A DNA stretch of 64,000 bases from positions 88,823 to 152,822 of the forward strand of contig JAUQXK010000097.1 of the NCBI GenBank assembly GCA_030834695.1, written 5' to 3'. The notes under the pieces were generated by a model, which saw only the letters and a list, made by a program, of their open reading frames with translations, searched no databases and was not told where the DNA came from. Source of the DNA: Desulfobacterales bacterium. GTDB taxonomy: Bacteria; Desulfobacterota; Desulfobacteria; Desulfobacterales; SpSt-501. Positions 41,832 to 50,740 of the stretch are shown piece after piece. The position numbers and the translations under genes are program-made. Every line of letters starts with the position of its first letter. The first letter of the stretch is position 1.

Positions 41832-43595
41832 GTGACCGAGTTCCTGCACCCGTCCATATTCTTCGTAGCCTGCGCCCTGGCCGTGTGGCTGCTGCCCGGT
41901 CGGCTCGGGCGCTGGCTGCCGCCGGTGGCGGCGGCGCTCGCCATCGCCAGCGTGCTCGCCATGCAACCCGGCGTTTACACGCGGATCGGCTACCTGGGGC
42001 TGACGCTGGGGTTGGGCCGCGTGGACGCCCTCTCCACGGTCTTCGCCCACGTGTTCGCCATCCAGGCCCTGATCGGGTTCATCTTCGCCCTGCACGTGGA
42101 GGACCGCTGGCAGCATGTGGCCGCCTGCATGTACATCGCCGGCGCCTTCGGCTGCACCTTTGCCGAGGACTATGTCACGCTCTTCGTCTTCTGGGAGCTG
42201 ATGAGCGTCGCCTCGACCTTTCTGGTCTGGCTGCGGCGCATGCCGGCGTCGACCCGCGCGGGCATCCGCTACTTCCTCTTTCACATCCTGGGCGGCCTGC
42301 TGCTTCTGGCCGGCCTGCTCCTGCGCCATCAGGCCACCGGCACCTTCGCCTTCGAGGCCGCCGACCCGGCCGCGGCCCGGTTCTACGATATCCTGATCAT
42401 GCTGGGGTTCTGCGTCAACGCGGCCGTAATCCCTCTGCATGCCTGGCTGCCGGACGCCTACCCCGAGGCCACCGTGACCGGTGCCGTGTTCATGAGCGCC
42501 TTCACCACCAAGACGGCCGTGTACGTGCTGCTGCGCGCCTTTACAGGGTTCGAGATCCTGGGGATCATGGGCACCCTGATGACCATCTACGGCGTCATCT
42601 ACGCCACCATCGAGAACAACGCCCGCCGCATCCTGGCCTACCACATCGTCTCTCAGGTGGGCTACATGGTGGCGGGCGTGGGAGTGGGCACGGCCATGAC
42701 CGTCAACGGCGCCTGCGCCCATGCCTATGCCCACATCCTTTACAAGGGCCTGCTCTTCATGGGGGCGGGCACGCTGCTCTACGCGGCCGGCACGGCCAAG
42801 CTTTCGGACCTGGGCGGCCTCTACCGGCGCCTGCCGTGGGCCTTCCTCTGGTACATGGTGGCGGCGGTGAGCATCTCCGGCTTTCCGCTCTTCTCCGGGT
42901 TCGTCAGCAAGACCATGACCATCACCGGCGCGGCCGAGGCCCATCACACCTGGCTCGCCCTGGGCATGGAATTCGCGGCGGTCGGCACGTTCCTGTCGGT
43001 CGGCATCAAGCTGCCCTATTTCGCCTGGTTCGGCCGGCCCGACCCGGGGATCGCGCTCAGGCCCGTGCCCCGCAACATGTACGTGGCCATGGGGATCGCC
43101 GGCCTGCTGTGCTTCTATATCGGTGTGCAGCCCGGCTTCCTCTACCGGCTGCTGCCCAATCCCGTCGACTATGTGCCCTACACCCCCTGGCATGTACTCC
43201 AGTCATCGCTGCTGCTGGGGTTCACCGGCCTGGGGTTTTACCTATTGCGGCACAAACTGGTCCCGGAAGCAAAGATCAATCTCGACTTCGACTGGGTTTA
43301 CCGGATGATCGGCCGGGTGGTGCTCGCCCTGGCCCGCCGGCCGGTGGAACAGATCGACAACTGGTGGACCGAGTTTTACAACCGCGCCGGCCTGCGGGGC
43401 TTGATGAATGTCGCCGACGGCAGCGCATGGTTCGACAAGCGCGCCATCGACGGCGTCGTGGACGGCACGGCCCTGGGTGTGCGCCGCGTCGGCCGCACCG
43501 CGACGGGCGTCCAGACCGGCCGGCTTCAGGACTACCTGGCGGCGGCCGTGGTGCTGGGCCTGGCCGTCTTTGCGGTGGTCTGGTATGCGGGCTGA
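41832..43595 (+). CDS. nuoL: NuoL/MrpD-like antiporter subunit with a changed TM7 lysine
   Basis: The 587-residue protein has an antiporter core and a NuoL-like C-terminus (DGSAWFDKRAIDGVVDGTALGVRRVGRT, QTGRLQDYLAAAVVLG), which suggests it fills the distal position. The conserved TM5 Glu is present (Glu122 in FVFWELMSV). At the TM7 position where relatives have Lys before the PLHxWLP motif, this protein has Asn196 (FCVNAAVIPLHAWLPDAYPEA). That Lys is central to proton transfer in studied antiporter subunits. The start is a GTG at 41832 after GAGG. Confidence 0.88.
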   Translation: MTEFLHPSIFFVACALAVWLLPGRLGRWLPPVAAALAIASVLAMQPGVYTRIGYLGLTLGLGRVDALSTVFAHVFAIQALIGFIFALHVEDRWQHVAACMYIAGAFGCTFAEDYVTLFVFWELMSVASTFLVWLRRMPASTRAGIRYFLFHILGGLLLLAGLLLRHQATGTFAFEAADPAAARFYDILIMLGFCVNAAVIPLHAWLPDAYPEATVTGAVFMSAFTTKTAVYVLLRAFTGFEILGIMGTLMTIYGVIYATIENNARRILAYHIVSQVGYMVAGVGVGTAMTVNGACAHAYAHILYKGLLFMGAGTLLYAAGTAKLSDLGGLYRRLPWAFLWYMVAAVSISGFPLFSGFVSKTMTITGAAEAHHTWLALGMEFAAVGTFLSVGIKLPYFAWFGRPDPGIALRPVPRNMYVAMGIAGLLCFYIGVQPGFLYRLLPNPVDYVPYTPWHVLQSSLLLGFTGLGFYLLRHKLVPEAKINLDFDWVYRMIGRVVLALARRPVEQIDNWWTEFYNRAGLRGLMNVADGSAWFDKRAIDGVVDGTALGVRRVGRTATGVQTGRLQDYLAAAVVLGLAVFAVVWYAG

Positions 43596-43677
43596 AGTGG
43601 CGGCACGCCGCGGCTGAAGCCCCGCACCGTTTAAACACCCTAATGAGCATAAAACACTATTCGGAGTTGAGCTGCGC

Positions 43678-45234
43678 ATGAGTGAATGGCCCATATTGAC
43701 GGTGCTGATCTTCTTTCCGGTAGCGGCCTGCCTGGTCCTGCCCTTCATCCGCGGAGACCGGGCCGTACGGGTGTTTTCTCTCGGCGTGGGGCTCATCGAA
43801 CTGCTGCTGGCGCTGCCGCTCCTGCGTTTCGACCTGTCCGCATCCGGCTATCAGTTCCAGGAGAAAGCGGCCTGGGTGCCGCAGTGGGGCCTGCACTACC
43901 ATCTGGGCATGGACGGGATCAGCCTGCTGATGGTGCTGCTGACCGTGCTGCTGCTGCCGCTGTGCGTGCTGTGCTCGTGGACCTACATCAGCCGGCGGAT
44001 CAAAGAGTTTCACTTCAGCCTCATGCTCATGACATCGGCCTGCGTGGGCGTCTTCCTCGCCCTGGATTTCGTGCTGTTTTACATCTTCTGGGAGGCCATG
44101 CTGGTCCCCATGTTCCTGCTCATCGCCGTTTGGGGCGGGCCCGAACGCCGCTATGCCTCTCTCAAGTTTTTCCTTTACACCCTGGCCGGCAGCACGCTCC
44201 TGCTGGTGGCGATGGTGGCGTTCTACCTCGCCGGCGGCACCTTCTCCATCCCGGAGCTTTCGGCCAAATCCTACCCCTTCGGCTTTCAGTGCTGGACTTT
44301 TCTGGCCATGGCGTTCGCCTTTGCCATCAAGGTGCCCATGTTCCCGTTCCATACCTGGCTGCCGGCCGCGCACGTGGAAGCCCCCACGGCCGGCAGCGTC
44401 CTGCTGGCATCGATCCTGTTGAAAATGGGAGCCTACGGATTCCTGCGCTTCTGCCTGCCCATGACCCCGACGGCCAGCGTCTATTTTGCGCCGCTGATGA
44501 TCGCCGGTTCGATCGCCTCCATTCTGTATGGCGGTTTCGTGGCCCTCGGCCAGCACGACATGAAGAAGCTGATCGCCTATTCGTCGGTAGCGCACATGGG
44601 GTTCGTGACCCTGGGCATTTTTCTCTTCACCCTGCGCGGGCTGGAGGGCGCACTGATGGTCATGCTCAACCACGGCATCACCACGGGCGCCCTCTTTATG
44701 CTGGTGGGCTGCATCTACGAGCGCAGCCACAGCCGGGAGATCGGCCAAAACCTGGGGCTGGGCAAATATCTCCCGGCTTACATGGGATTCTTCGGTCTGT
44801 TTGCCCTTTCCTCATTGGGTTTTCCCGGTACCAACAGCTTCGTGGGCGAAGCCCTGGTGCTGATCGGCGCATTTGCGCACACGCCCTGGGTGGGCGCTGC
44901 GGCCGTCCCCGGCGTGATGCTGGGCGCGGCCTACATGCTGCGTCTGGGCCAGAAGCTGGCCTGGGGCGAACCGACCAAGGCCAAGGCCTGGCCGGACCTG
45001 AACGTCCGGGAGTGGGTCTATTTCGCCCCCTTGGCGGTCCTGGTGATTTACATCGGGCTCGCGCCGGGTTTGACCCTCAGGGCCATGGACCCGACGCTGA
45101 CTCGCGTCCTCGACGAATTTCGCCGGCGTTCGGCGATGGCCGCGGCCGAGGTGGCAGCGCCGCTGCCCGGCTGGGTGGTGACAACCCGCAGCGAGCTTCC
45201 GGCGTCGGATCCGGCGCCGGTGTTGCCGCGCTAA
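43678..45234 (+). CDS. nuoM: NADH-quinone oxidoreductase subunit M
   Basis: The 518-residue subunit has 14 helices and typical NuoM landmarks: LHYHLGMDGISLLMVLLT, FVLFYIFWEAMLVPMFLLIAVWGG with the TM5 Glu, AIKVPMFPFHTWLPAAHVEAPTAGSVLLASILLKMGAYGFLRF with the TM7 Lys, and AYSSVAHMGFVTLG. A GGAG lies upstream. The C-terminal 40 residues (EVAAPLPGWVVTTRSELPASD) are a hydrophilic extension not usual in NuoM. Confidence 0.95.
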   Translation: MSEWPILTVLIFFPVAACLVLPFIRGDRAVRVFSLGVGLIELLLALPLLRFDLSASGYQFQEKAAWVPQWGLHYHLGMDGISLLMVLLTVLLLPLCVLCSWTYISRRIKEFHFSLMLMTSACVGVFLALDFVLFYIFWEAMLVPMFLLIAVWGGPERRYASLKFFLYTLAGSTLLLVAMVAFYLAGGTFSIPELSAKSYPFGFQCWTFLAMAFAFAIKVPMFPFHTWLPAAHVEAPTAGSVLLASILLKMGAYGFLRFCLPMTPTASVYFAPLMIAGSIASILYGGFVALGQHDMKKLIAYSSVAHMGFVTLGIFLFTLRGLEGALMVMLNHGITTGALFMLVGCIYERSHSREIGQNLGLGKYLPAYMGFFGLFALSSLGFPGTNSFVGEALVLIGAFAHTPWVGAAAVPGVMLGAAYMLRLGQKLAWGEPTKAKAWPDLNVREWVYFAPLAVLVIYIGLAPGLTLRAMDPTLTRVLDEFRRRSAMAAAEVAAPLPGWVVTTRSELPASDPAPVLPR

Positions 45235-45247
45235 AGGAGAAAGCTCG

Positions 45248-46678
45248 GTGGAATTCAACGTGCACATGGTCCTGCCCGAACTCGTTCAGCTGGCGATCGT
45301 GCTGGCGCTCTTTCTGAAAAGCGTAGCAAAATCGTCCAAGAGCGATGGGTTTTTCGCGCGGGTCTTGCCGCTGGCGGCCGGCGCCGGCATGGTCGCCGCC
45401 GGTTTCAGCCTGGGAACCGAGGGCATCCTGTTCTGGGAGTCCTACAAAATCGACGGCCTGTCCCAGTTCTTCAAGTTCGCCGTGACGCTCGGGTTTACCA
45501 TCGCCGTGCTCAACGCCTCCTCCCAGCCGACCCTCGAGCCCGAAAAACGCGCGGACTACTTCCTGCTGCTGGCCCTGAGCGCACTCGGCCTCATGTGCCT
45601 TGCCAGCGCCGTGGAGCTGGTCACGATCTACCTCGCCCTGGAGCTCTCCTCCTACAGCCTGTACGCCTTGATCCCGCTGCGGGGGCGCGAGCCCCGTGCG
45701 GCCGAGGCCGGCATCAAGTACATCCTCTTCGGGGCCGCGGCCACGGCCCTGTCTCTTTTCGGCCTGGCTTATATCCTCGCCGGCCAGCACTCCAGCTATC
45801 TGGCCGTCCTGACCGGCCGGCCCTGGACCTGGGCCGCGGCGCCGGTCGGCGTCATCGGCCTGACGCTCTTCATGGCGGGCTTCTTTTACAAGCTCGCCCT
45901 CTTCCCCTTCCATTTCTGGGCGCCCGATGTTTACGACGGCGCCAGCAACGAAACGGCGGCCTACGCCGCCACCCTGCCCAAGCTCGGGGCCGTGGTGATC
46001 CTGATCCGTTTGGCCGCCATGCTCACGCCCGGCCTGCAAATCACCACAGTCCTGGCGGTCCTCGGAGCCGCCTCCATGACCTTCGGCAACCTCGCCGCTT
46101 TGACCCAGCAGGACATCAAGCGCATGCTGGGGTATTCCAGCGTGGCCCATGCCGGCTACGTCATGGTGGGACTGGTGGCGGCATCGGCGAGCGGCCTGGC
46201 CGCCGCGGGGTTCTACAGCCTGATCTATGTCCTGATGAATCTGACCTGCTTCTGGGTGATCTGCCGGCTGGCGACCGACGGCCGCAATCTCCAATTGAAC
46301 GACCTCAACGGGCTTTACCGCCGCGCACCGTTTCTGGCCTTTGTCCTTGCAGTGGCCGCCCTGGCGCTGGTGGGGCTGCCGCCCACCGCCGGCTTTATGG
46401 GCAAGCTCTTCCTGTTGAGCGCGGCCTGGAACCGCGGCTATGACTGGCTGGTGGTCGTCGCCGCATTGAACACGGCCATCTCCATTTACTACTACCTGAA
46501 TCTCATCCGGCATGCCTACACGGTCGAGGCGGACGGGGATGAAGTGACGCCGCCGCTGCCCGCCGCAGGGGGGGCCGTGTGGGGCGGTGTGCTGGCCGGG
46601 CTCCTGCTGCTTCTGGGCGCCGTTCCGGCGCCGGTGTTCAAGTGGGCCGAAGCGGCCGGGCGACAGCTGATGCCTTGA
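45248..46678 (+). CDS. nuoN: NADH-quinone oxidoreductase subunit N
   Basis: The 476-residue subunit has about 14 helices. Its marks are SSYSLYALIPLRGREPRAAEAGIKYILFGAAATALSLFG, MAGFFYKLALFPFHFWAPDVYDGASNETAAYAATLPKLGA with the TM7 Lys, and QQDIKRMLGYSSVAHAGYVMVG. The start is a GTG at 45248 after AAAGGAG. It is the last recognisable complex I gene. The molybdopterin protein gene follows 21 bp later with its own strong ribosome site. Confidence 0.95.
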   Translation: MEFNVHMVLPELVQLAIVLALFLKSVAKSSKSDGFFARVLPLAAGAGMVAAGFSLGTEGILFWESYKIDGLSQFFKFAVTLGFTIAVLNASSQPTLEPEKRADYFLLLALSALGLMCLASAVELVTIYLALELSSYSLYALIPLRGREPRAAEAGIKYILFGAAATALSLFGLAYILAGQHSSYLAVLTGRPWTWAAAPVGVIGLTLFMAGFFYKLALFPFHFWAPDVYDGASNETAAYAATLPKLGAVVILIRLAAMLTPGLQITTVLAVLGAASMTFGNLAALTQQDIKRMLGYSSVAHAGYVMVGLVAASASGLAAAGFYSLIYVLMNLTCFWVICRLATDGRNLQLNDLNGLYRRAPFLAFVLAVAALALVGLPPTAGFMGKLFLLSAAWNRGYDWLVVVAALNTAISIYYYLNLIRHAYTVEADGDEVTPPLPAAGGAVWGGVLAGLLLLLGAVPAPVFKWAEAAGRQLMP

Positions 46679-46699
46679 GATAGAACTACGGAGGAAGGA

Positions 46700-48787
46700 A
46701 TGCCGGCAAAAACCATTTACAGCGTCTGTGGCATGTGCCCGGTGCGCTGTCCGATTGAAGTGGACGTGGAAAACGAGCAATGCCGTTTCATCCAGGGCAA
46801 CCGGCAGGCGCCGTCGATCCGCGGGGCGCTCTGCACGCGCGGGGCGGCCGGGATCCCTTTCGTCCGCGACGATGAACGACCGCAGTTTCCCATGGTTCGC
46901 AAGGGCGAGCGCGGAGAGGGGCGATGGCAGCGGGTATCCTGGGAGGAGGCGTTTTCGTTCGCCGCCGAAAAAATCGCAGCGGCGCGCGACCGCTACGGCG
47001 GCCGCAGCCTCCTCTGGTCGGACACGGGTGGGCCCTTCAGCGACCTCCGGCAGGCTTTCGTGCGCGGCTTGGGCTCGCCCAATTATTTCAGCGCGGAGTC
47101 CGTGCATGGCGTCAATCGCCAGCACGCCGCCCTGTCCCTCTTCGGCTTCAGCGATGACCGGCTCGTCCTTGACCTGAAACATGCGCGCGAGGTGGTCCTG
47201 CAGGCGCGCAACCTATTCGAATCCGTTCACATCCAGCAGGCCAACGACCTCCTGGACAGCCTGGAGAACGGCGGGCGGCTCACGGTCGTTGATGTCCGCG
47301 CCACGGTAACCTCCGGCAAAGCCGATCGGTTTTTCCTCATCCGGCCGGGAACCGATTACACACTGAACATGGCCGTCATCCAGATTCTTTTGAAGCGCAA
47401 GCTTTACGACGCGGCCTATGCCGAGAAGTGGATCGCCGACCTGGATGAACTCGGACGCTTGACCGCCGGATTCAGCCCACAGGTCGCCGAAGCCGAAACC
47501 GGCATCCCGGCCGCTGATATCGAGGCCCTGGCCCAGGACCTTGCCAAAGCCGCGCCGCAGGTCATCTGGCATCCGGGCTGGAGGACTGCGCGCTACACCG
47601 ATTCCTTCTTTGTGTGCCGCACGGCCCTCATCATCAATGTCCTGCTAGGGTCCGTCGGCGCCAGGGGCGGCCTGCCGCTGAGCTCGCGTCCCGAAGACCT
47701 CGGCCAAAAGGGGCTGAGCCGACTTACCGACCTTTACCCGGCGGTGACGGAGCAACGCGCCGACGGCGTGGGCTGGAAATATCCGGCGTTCGAGGGGGGA
47801 CCGGGGCTTCTGCATACCGCCCTGGGCGCTATCCATTCGCATGATCCCTATCCGATCAAAGCCTGCGTGACCTACCAGCATGATCCGCTCGCCGAACTCC
47901 CCGATCCGGAGAAGCTCGCATCGATCCTGGCCGGCCTCGACCTCCTGGTGTGCGTGACCTCCGCCTGGTCCGAAACGGCCTGGAACGCCGACCTGGTGCT
48001 TCCCTTGTCGCCCTATCTCGAACGGGAAAGCCTGATCGCCCAGCTGGACGGCATCAGGCCGGGCTTCCTGCTGCGGCGGCGCTGCGTTTCTCCGCGTTTC
48101 GACACCCGATCGGACTGGGAGATCATCGGCGGCCTCGCACAGCGGCTGGGCCTGTCATCCCTGGCTTTCGGTTCGGCCGAGGACATCTGGAAGTTCCAAT
48201 TGGACGGCACCGGCGTGAGGCTGCAGGACTTCGATGCCAAGGGCATGGTGGACCTCACGGGCCAGCCGCAATACAGCCGCCTGACGGAGGGATTCCGGTT
48301 CCCCACGGATTCGGGCAAGATCGAGATGGTCAGCTTCCGATGGCGGCGGCAGGGCCTGCCCAGCCTGGGGTCTTATGTCCCGAAGAGCCACCCGGCCGCC
48401 GGGATGTTCCGCCTGATCCTGGGCGGCTGCGGCCTGCACAGCGAAGGCGACACCGTGAACAACCCGCTCCTGCACAAGCAGATGCCCGAAAACGTGCTCT
48501 GGCTGAACCAGGCGGCCGCCGCCGCATTGGACATCGCCGACGGCGAGACGGTGGCCGTTTCCGTCCAGGACCGCTCCGGACGCATCCGGGTTCGGCTCTC
48601 GGAATTCATTCATCCCGAAGCGGCGTTCACGGTGACCGGCTTCGGGCGCACGCTGCCGCCGGAATCGAGAGCCCTCGGACGCGGGCTGGCCGCCAACCGC
48701 CTCATGCCCGGCGGGCTCGACATCGGGGACCCCAGCGGCGGAGGATTGGCTCTGCAGGAACACGAAATAACCGTTCGCAAGCTGTAA
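46700..48787 (+). CDS. Molybdopterin oxidoreductase-like protein (Psr/Phs/Fdh family) attached to the nuo operon
   Basis: The 695-residue protein has an N-terminal [4Fe-4S] site (Cys10, Cys13, Cys17, Cys45), the bis-pterin fold (RVSWEEAFSFAAEKI, ARNLFESVHIQQAND, VVDVRATVTSGKADRFFLIRPGTDYTLNMAV) and a C-terminal beta-barrel (LNQAAAAALDIADGETVAVSVQDRSG). There is no Tat signal, so it should be cytoplasmic, unlike most polysulfide/thiosulfate reductases. In the segment that usually supplies the metal ligand, the protein reads GSPNYFSAESVHGVNRQHA (125-143), with Val/His where Cys, SeCys or Ser is expected. It may be a formate-dehydrogenase-like catalytic subunit or a catalytically altered NuoG-like part. 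A strong GGAGG precedes it. Confidence 0.88.
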   Translation: MPAKTIYSVCGMCPVRCPIEVDVENEQCRFIQGNRQAPSIRGALCTRGAAGIPFVRDDERPQFPMVRKGERGEGRWQRVSWEEAFSFAAEKIAAARDRYGGRSLLWSDTGGPFSDLRQAFVRGLGSPNYFSAESVHGVNRQHAALSLFGFSDDRLVLDLKHAREVVLQARNLFESVHIQQANDLLDSLENGGRLTVVDVRATVTSGKADRFFLIRPGTDYTLNMAVIQILLKRKLYDAAYAEKWIADLDELGRLTAGFSPQVAEAETGIPAADIEALAQDLAKAAPQVIWHPGWRTARYTDSFFVCRTALIINVLLGSVGARGGLPLSSRPEDLGQKGLSRLTDLYPAVTEQRADGVGWKYPAFEGGPGLLHTALGAIHSHDPYPIKACVTYQHDPLAELPDPEKLASILAGLDLLVCVTSAWSETAWNADLVLPLSPYLERESLIAQLDGIRPGFLLRRRCVSPRFDTRSDWEIIGGLAQRLGLSSLAFGSAEDIWKFQLDGTGVRLQDFDAKGMVDLTGQPQYSRLTEGFRFPTDSGKIEMVSFRWRRQGLPSLGSYVPKSHPAAGMFRLILGGCGLHSEGDTVNNPLLHKQMPENVLWLNQAAAAALDIADGETVAVSVQDRSGRIRVRLSEFIHPEAAFTVTGFGRTLPPESRALGRGLAANRLMPGGLDIGDPSGGGLALQEHEITVRKL

Positions 48788-48829
48788 CGGCGGCTGCTGG
48801 CGGTCTACGGCCGCCTTTCAGGAGATTGG

Positions 48830-49342
48830 ATGAGCAAACACATGATCCGCCACGATCCGCAGCGGTGCATCAGCTGCAAGGCCTGTGAGGTGCACTGCCA
48901 GGTCAAAAACCGGACGGCCGCCGCTGTCAAACCCGGAGCATTGATCACGGCAGGCCCGGACCGTCTGCTGGATAAGGTGCAGGTCCTATCCGCGTTTCGA
49001 CCGTGCTTCCACTGCGAAAAGCCCTGGTGTGTCGCCGTGTGCCCGACCGGTGCCATGGTCAAACGCGCCGAAGACGGCTTCGTGCACGTCGTCCGAGCCC
49101 TGTGCGTGGGATGCCGGGCCTGCGTCGGCGCCTGCCCCTGGAAGGTCCCGCAATGGGATGAATCCACCGGCCGGGTGGTCAAGTGCGACGGCTGCTTCGA
49201 CCGGGTCATGCAGGGGTGTGAGCCGGCCTGCGTGGCCGGATGCACGACGCATGCCCTTTCGTTCTCCCGGCCCAACGAAAACGTTCGCAAGGTCCGATTG
49301 CTTTACGCCAAATCCCTCCTGGTGGAAAAGAAATCTGGCTGA
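48830..49342 (+). CDS. Four-cluster ferredoxin subunit (HycB/CooF/PsrB type)
   Basis: The 170-residue protein has four Cys groups: CISCKACEVHC, CFHCEKPWCVAVCP, CVGCRACVGACP and CDGC with the later CEPACVAGC. It is a close structural analogue of the protein at 32503. It follows the molybdopterin gene by 42 bp with AGGAG, the usual order catalytic subunit then electron-transfer subunit. No membrane anchor gene follows, which supports docking onto another complex such as the one encoded upstream. Confidence 0.92.
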   Translation: MSKHMIRHDPQRCISCKACEVHCQVKNRTAAAVKPGALITAGPDRLLDKVQVLSAFRPCFHCEKPWCVAVCPTGAMVKRAEDGFVHVVRALCVGCRACVGACPWKVPQWDESTGRVVKCDGCFDRVMQGCEPACVAGCTTHALSFSRPNENVRKVRLLYAKSLLVEKKSG

Positions 49343-49511
49343 TGCAAACACGTCCTGGCGCTGAGGCTCGCTTTTTCTCCGCCGCTGAAACCACCCCCGC
49401 GGAGCCGGGCGGCCATGAACCGGGACGTGATACGGCATATTGTCGGTTCAGCTAACGCAAACTAAACCTCCGGCCAGCTGCCGCTGCCCGCCCAAAGGAG
49501 AAAAGCGACCT

Positions 49512-50534
49512 ATGCCAACCGCCGATTTCTTCCACCGTTATCTTTATGCCCTTTCCGAGATTCACGCGTCTTTCGACCTGGAGGCCACTCAGAACGCCGT
49601 GGTGCGCAACGCCGTGATGCTCTATGACGCCTGCGGGGCCAACCTGATGCTTTTCAATCCCAGCGAGGAGAATTTGCTGATCTCGGCATCGTTCGGACTC
49701 AGTGAGGCCTATCGGACCAAGGGGACGATCAGCCCCCGCAAAAGTCTGGGGGAAACGATCGATCGAGTGCCGGTGATCGTTCGGGATGTCGCCACCGACC
49801 CAAGGGTTCAATATCCGGAAGCAACCATCAAGGAGGGCATCCGTTGCATCGTCGGCCTGCCCCTTACGGCGACCAGCGCCTTGGTGGGGGCCCTGCGGCT
49901 GTATTTCGCCCAGCCCCGAGAATTCACTCCCGAGGAAATGGCATCCCTCCAGGCCCTGTCGCTTCAGGCCGGGCTGGCCCTTAAAAAAGCCTTCTATTTC
50001 GCCTCGATGAAAGCGGCTGTATCCGACATCCAACGCATGCCGTCCACCGATCTCAAGGAAGCCATGCAGTCGCTGCTCGCCACTGTGGCCAAATACGGTC
50101 TAGCTCGAGGCAGCGGCTTGCTGATGCGCGACCCCAAAACCAATACGCTCACCACCGTAGTGCGCTACGGCCTCAGCCAAAATTACCTTTCCAAGGGCCC
50201 GGTGTTGGCGGGGCTCAGCCTGGGAGAAGTGACCACCGGCAAACCCGTCGTGGTATCCAAGGTCGCTACCGATCCCCGGATCCAGTACAAGGAAGCCGCT
50301 GCAGCCGAGCATGTAGCGGCGATTCTGGGTCTGCCCGTTCGGATTGGAGGGGAGATCGCCGGCGCCCTGCGATTGTATTATCCCTTTGAGTTCGAACCCG
50401 GGCCGGACTACATCATGTGGATGGAGCACCTCGCCCACCAGGTCGGCATCGCTCTGGAGAAAACACAGCTGATGATCAAACTCAGGGAACGGGCCGATTG
50501 GTACGAAGATGTTCTAAGAGACCTGGAACGCTGA
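49512..50534 (+). CDS. Tandem-GAF domain protein
   Basis: The 340-residue soluble protein is made of two GAF domains (about residues 15-165 and 180-330) that are duplicates: [12 protein letters not shown] and [22 protein letters not shown] and [10 protein letters not shown] occupy matching positions. No output domain is fused, so it may be a ligand sensor acting by protein contact. The ATG at 49512 is preferred because AAAGGAG lies 11 bases upstream. The open frame from 49440 has no site. It lies 170 bp after the last ferredoxin gene and may belong to the same transcript. A weak GC hairpin (50542-50556) follows the stop. Confidence 0.82.
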   Translation: MPTADFFHRYLYALSEIHASFDLEATQNAVVRNAVMLYDACGANLMLFNPSEENLLISASFGLSEAYRTKGTISPRKSLGETIDRVPVIVRDVATDPRVQYPEATIKEGIRCIVGLPLTATSALVGALRLYFAQPREFTPEEMASLQALSLQAGLALKKAFYFASMKAAVSDIQRMPSTDLKEAMQSLLATVAKYGLARGSGLLMRDPKTNTLTTVVRYGLSQNYLSKGPVLAGLSLGEVTTGKPVVVSKVATDPRIQYKEAAAAEHVAAILGLPVRIGGEIAGALRLYYPFEFEPGPDYIMWMEHLAHQVGIALEKTQLMIKLRERADWYEDVLRDLER

Positions 50535-50593
50535 ACGGATTGGGGGCGCCGAAAGCCCCTTCCCCCCTTCCAAGTGAGTTGGGTCATTTTCTG

Positions 50594-50640
50594 TGGGAGC
50601 GGCTTTCCAGCCGCGACGATCGAGGCTGAAAGCCGCCCCA
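50594..50640. repeat. REP-like palindromic hairpin
   Basis: The left arm tgggagcggctttccagcc (50594-50612) pairs with ggctgaaagccgcccca (50624-50640), with small bulges. The form resembles the TGTGGGAGCGGCTTTCCAGCC palindromes scattered in many proteobacterial genomes. It lies in the 206-bp gap between the GAF gene and the convergent hydratase gene. The A run that follows (50642-50648) is on the wrong side for termination of either gene. Confidence 0.65.
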
Positions 50641-50740
50641 TAAAAAAACTTTCTTGCCGATAAAGTGGCGCCGCACGCCATGGCTTGCTAAGCACCTGTA
50701 ATGGAACCCGACCGCCGTCGAGGGGAGCGGTCGCGCGGAA

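Noticed and set aside
41721-43193. 490-codon minus-strand open frame
   Set aside because: It is antisense to the NuoL-like gene and rich in Gly/His/Gln, a shadow of hydrophobic codons.
45077-47182. 701-codon open frame on the minus strand across nuoN and the molybdopterin gene
   Set aside because: It is antisense to two clearly homologous genes, is of skewed composition (Gln/Gly/Arg/His-rich) and resembles no protein. High GC makes such open frames common here.
46700-48787. Calling this gene nuoG
   Set aside because: It lacks the N-terminal [2Fe-2S] and ferredoxin domains of NuoG, which are encoded separately at 35514-36317. It resembles polysulfide reductase/formate dehydrogenase catalytic subunits.
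50594-50650. Terminator for the GAF gene
   Set aside because: The stem is followed by A, not T, on the plus strand, and for the minus strand the T run precedes the stem. A REP-like element fits better.
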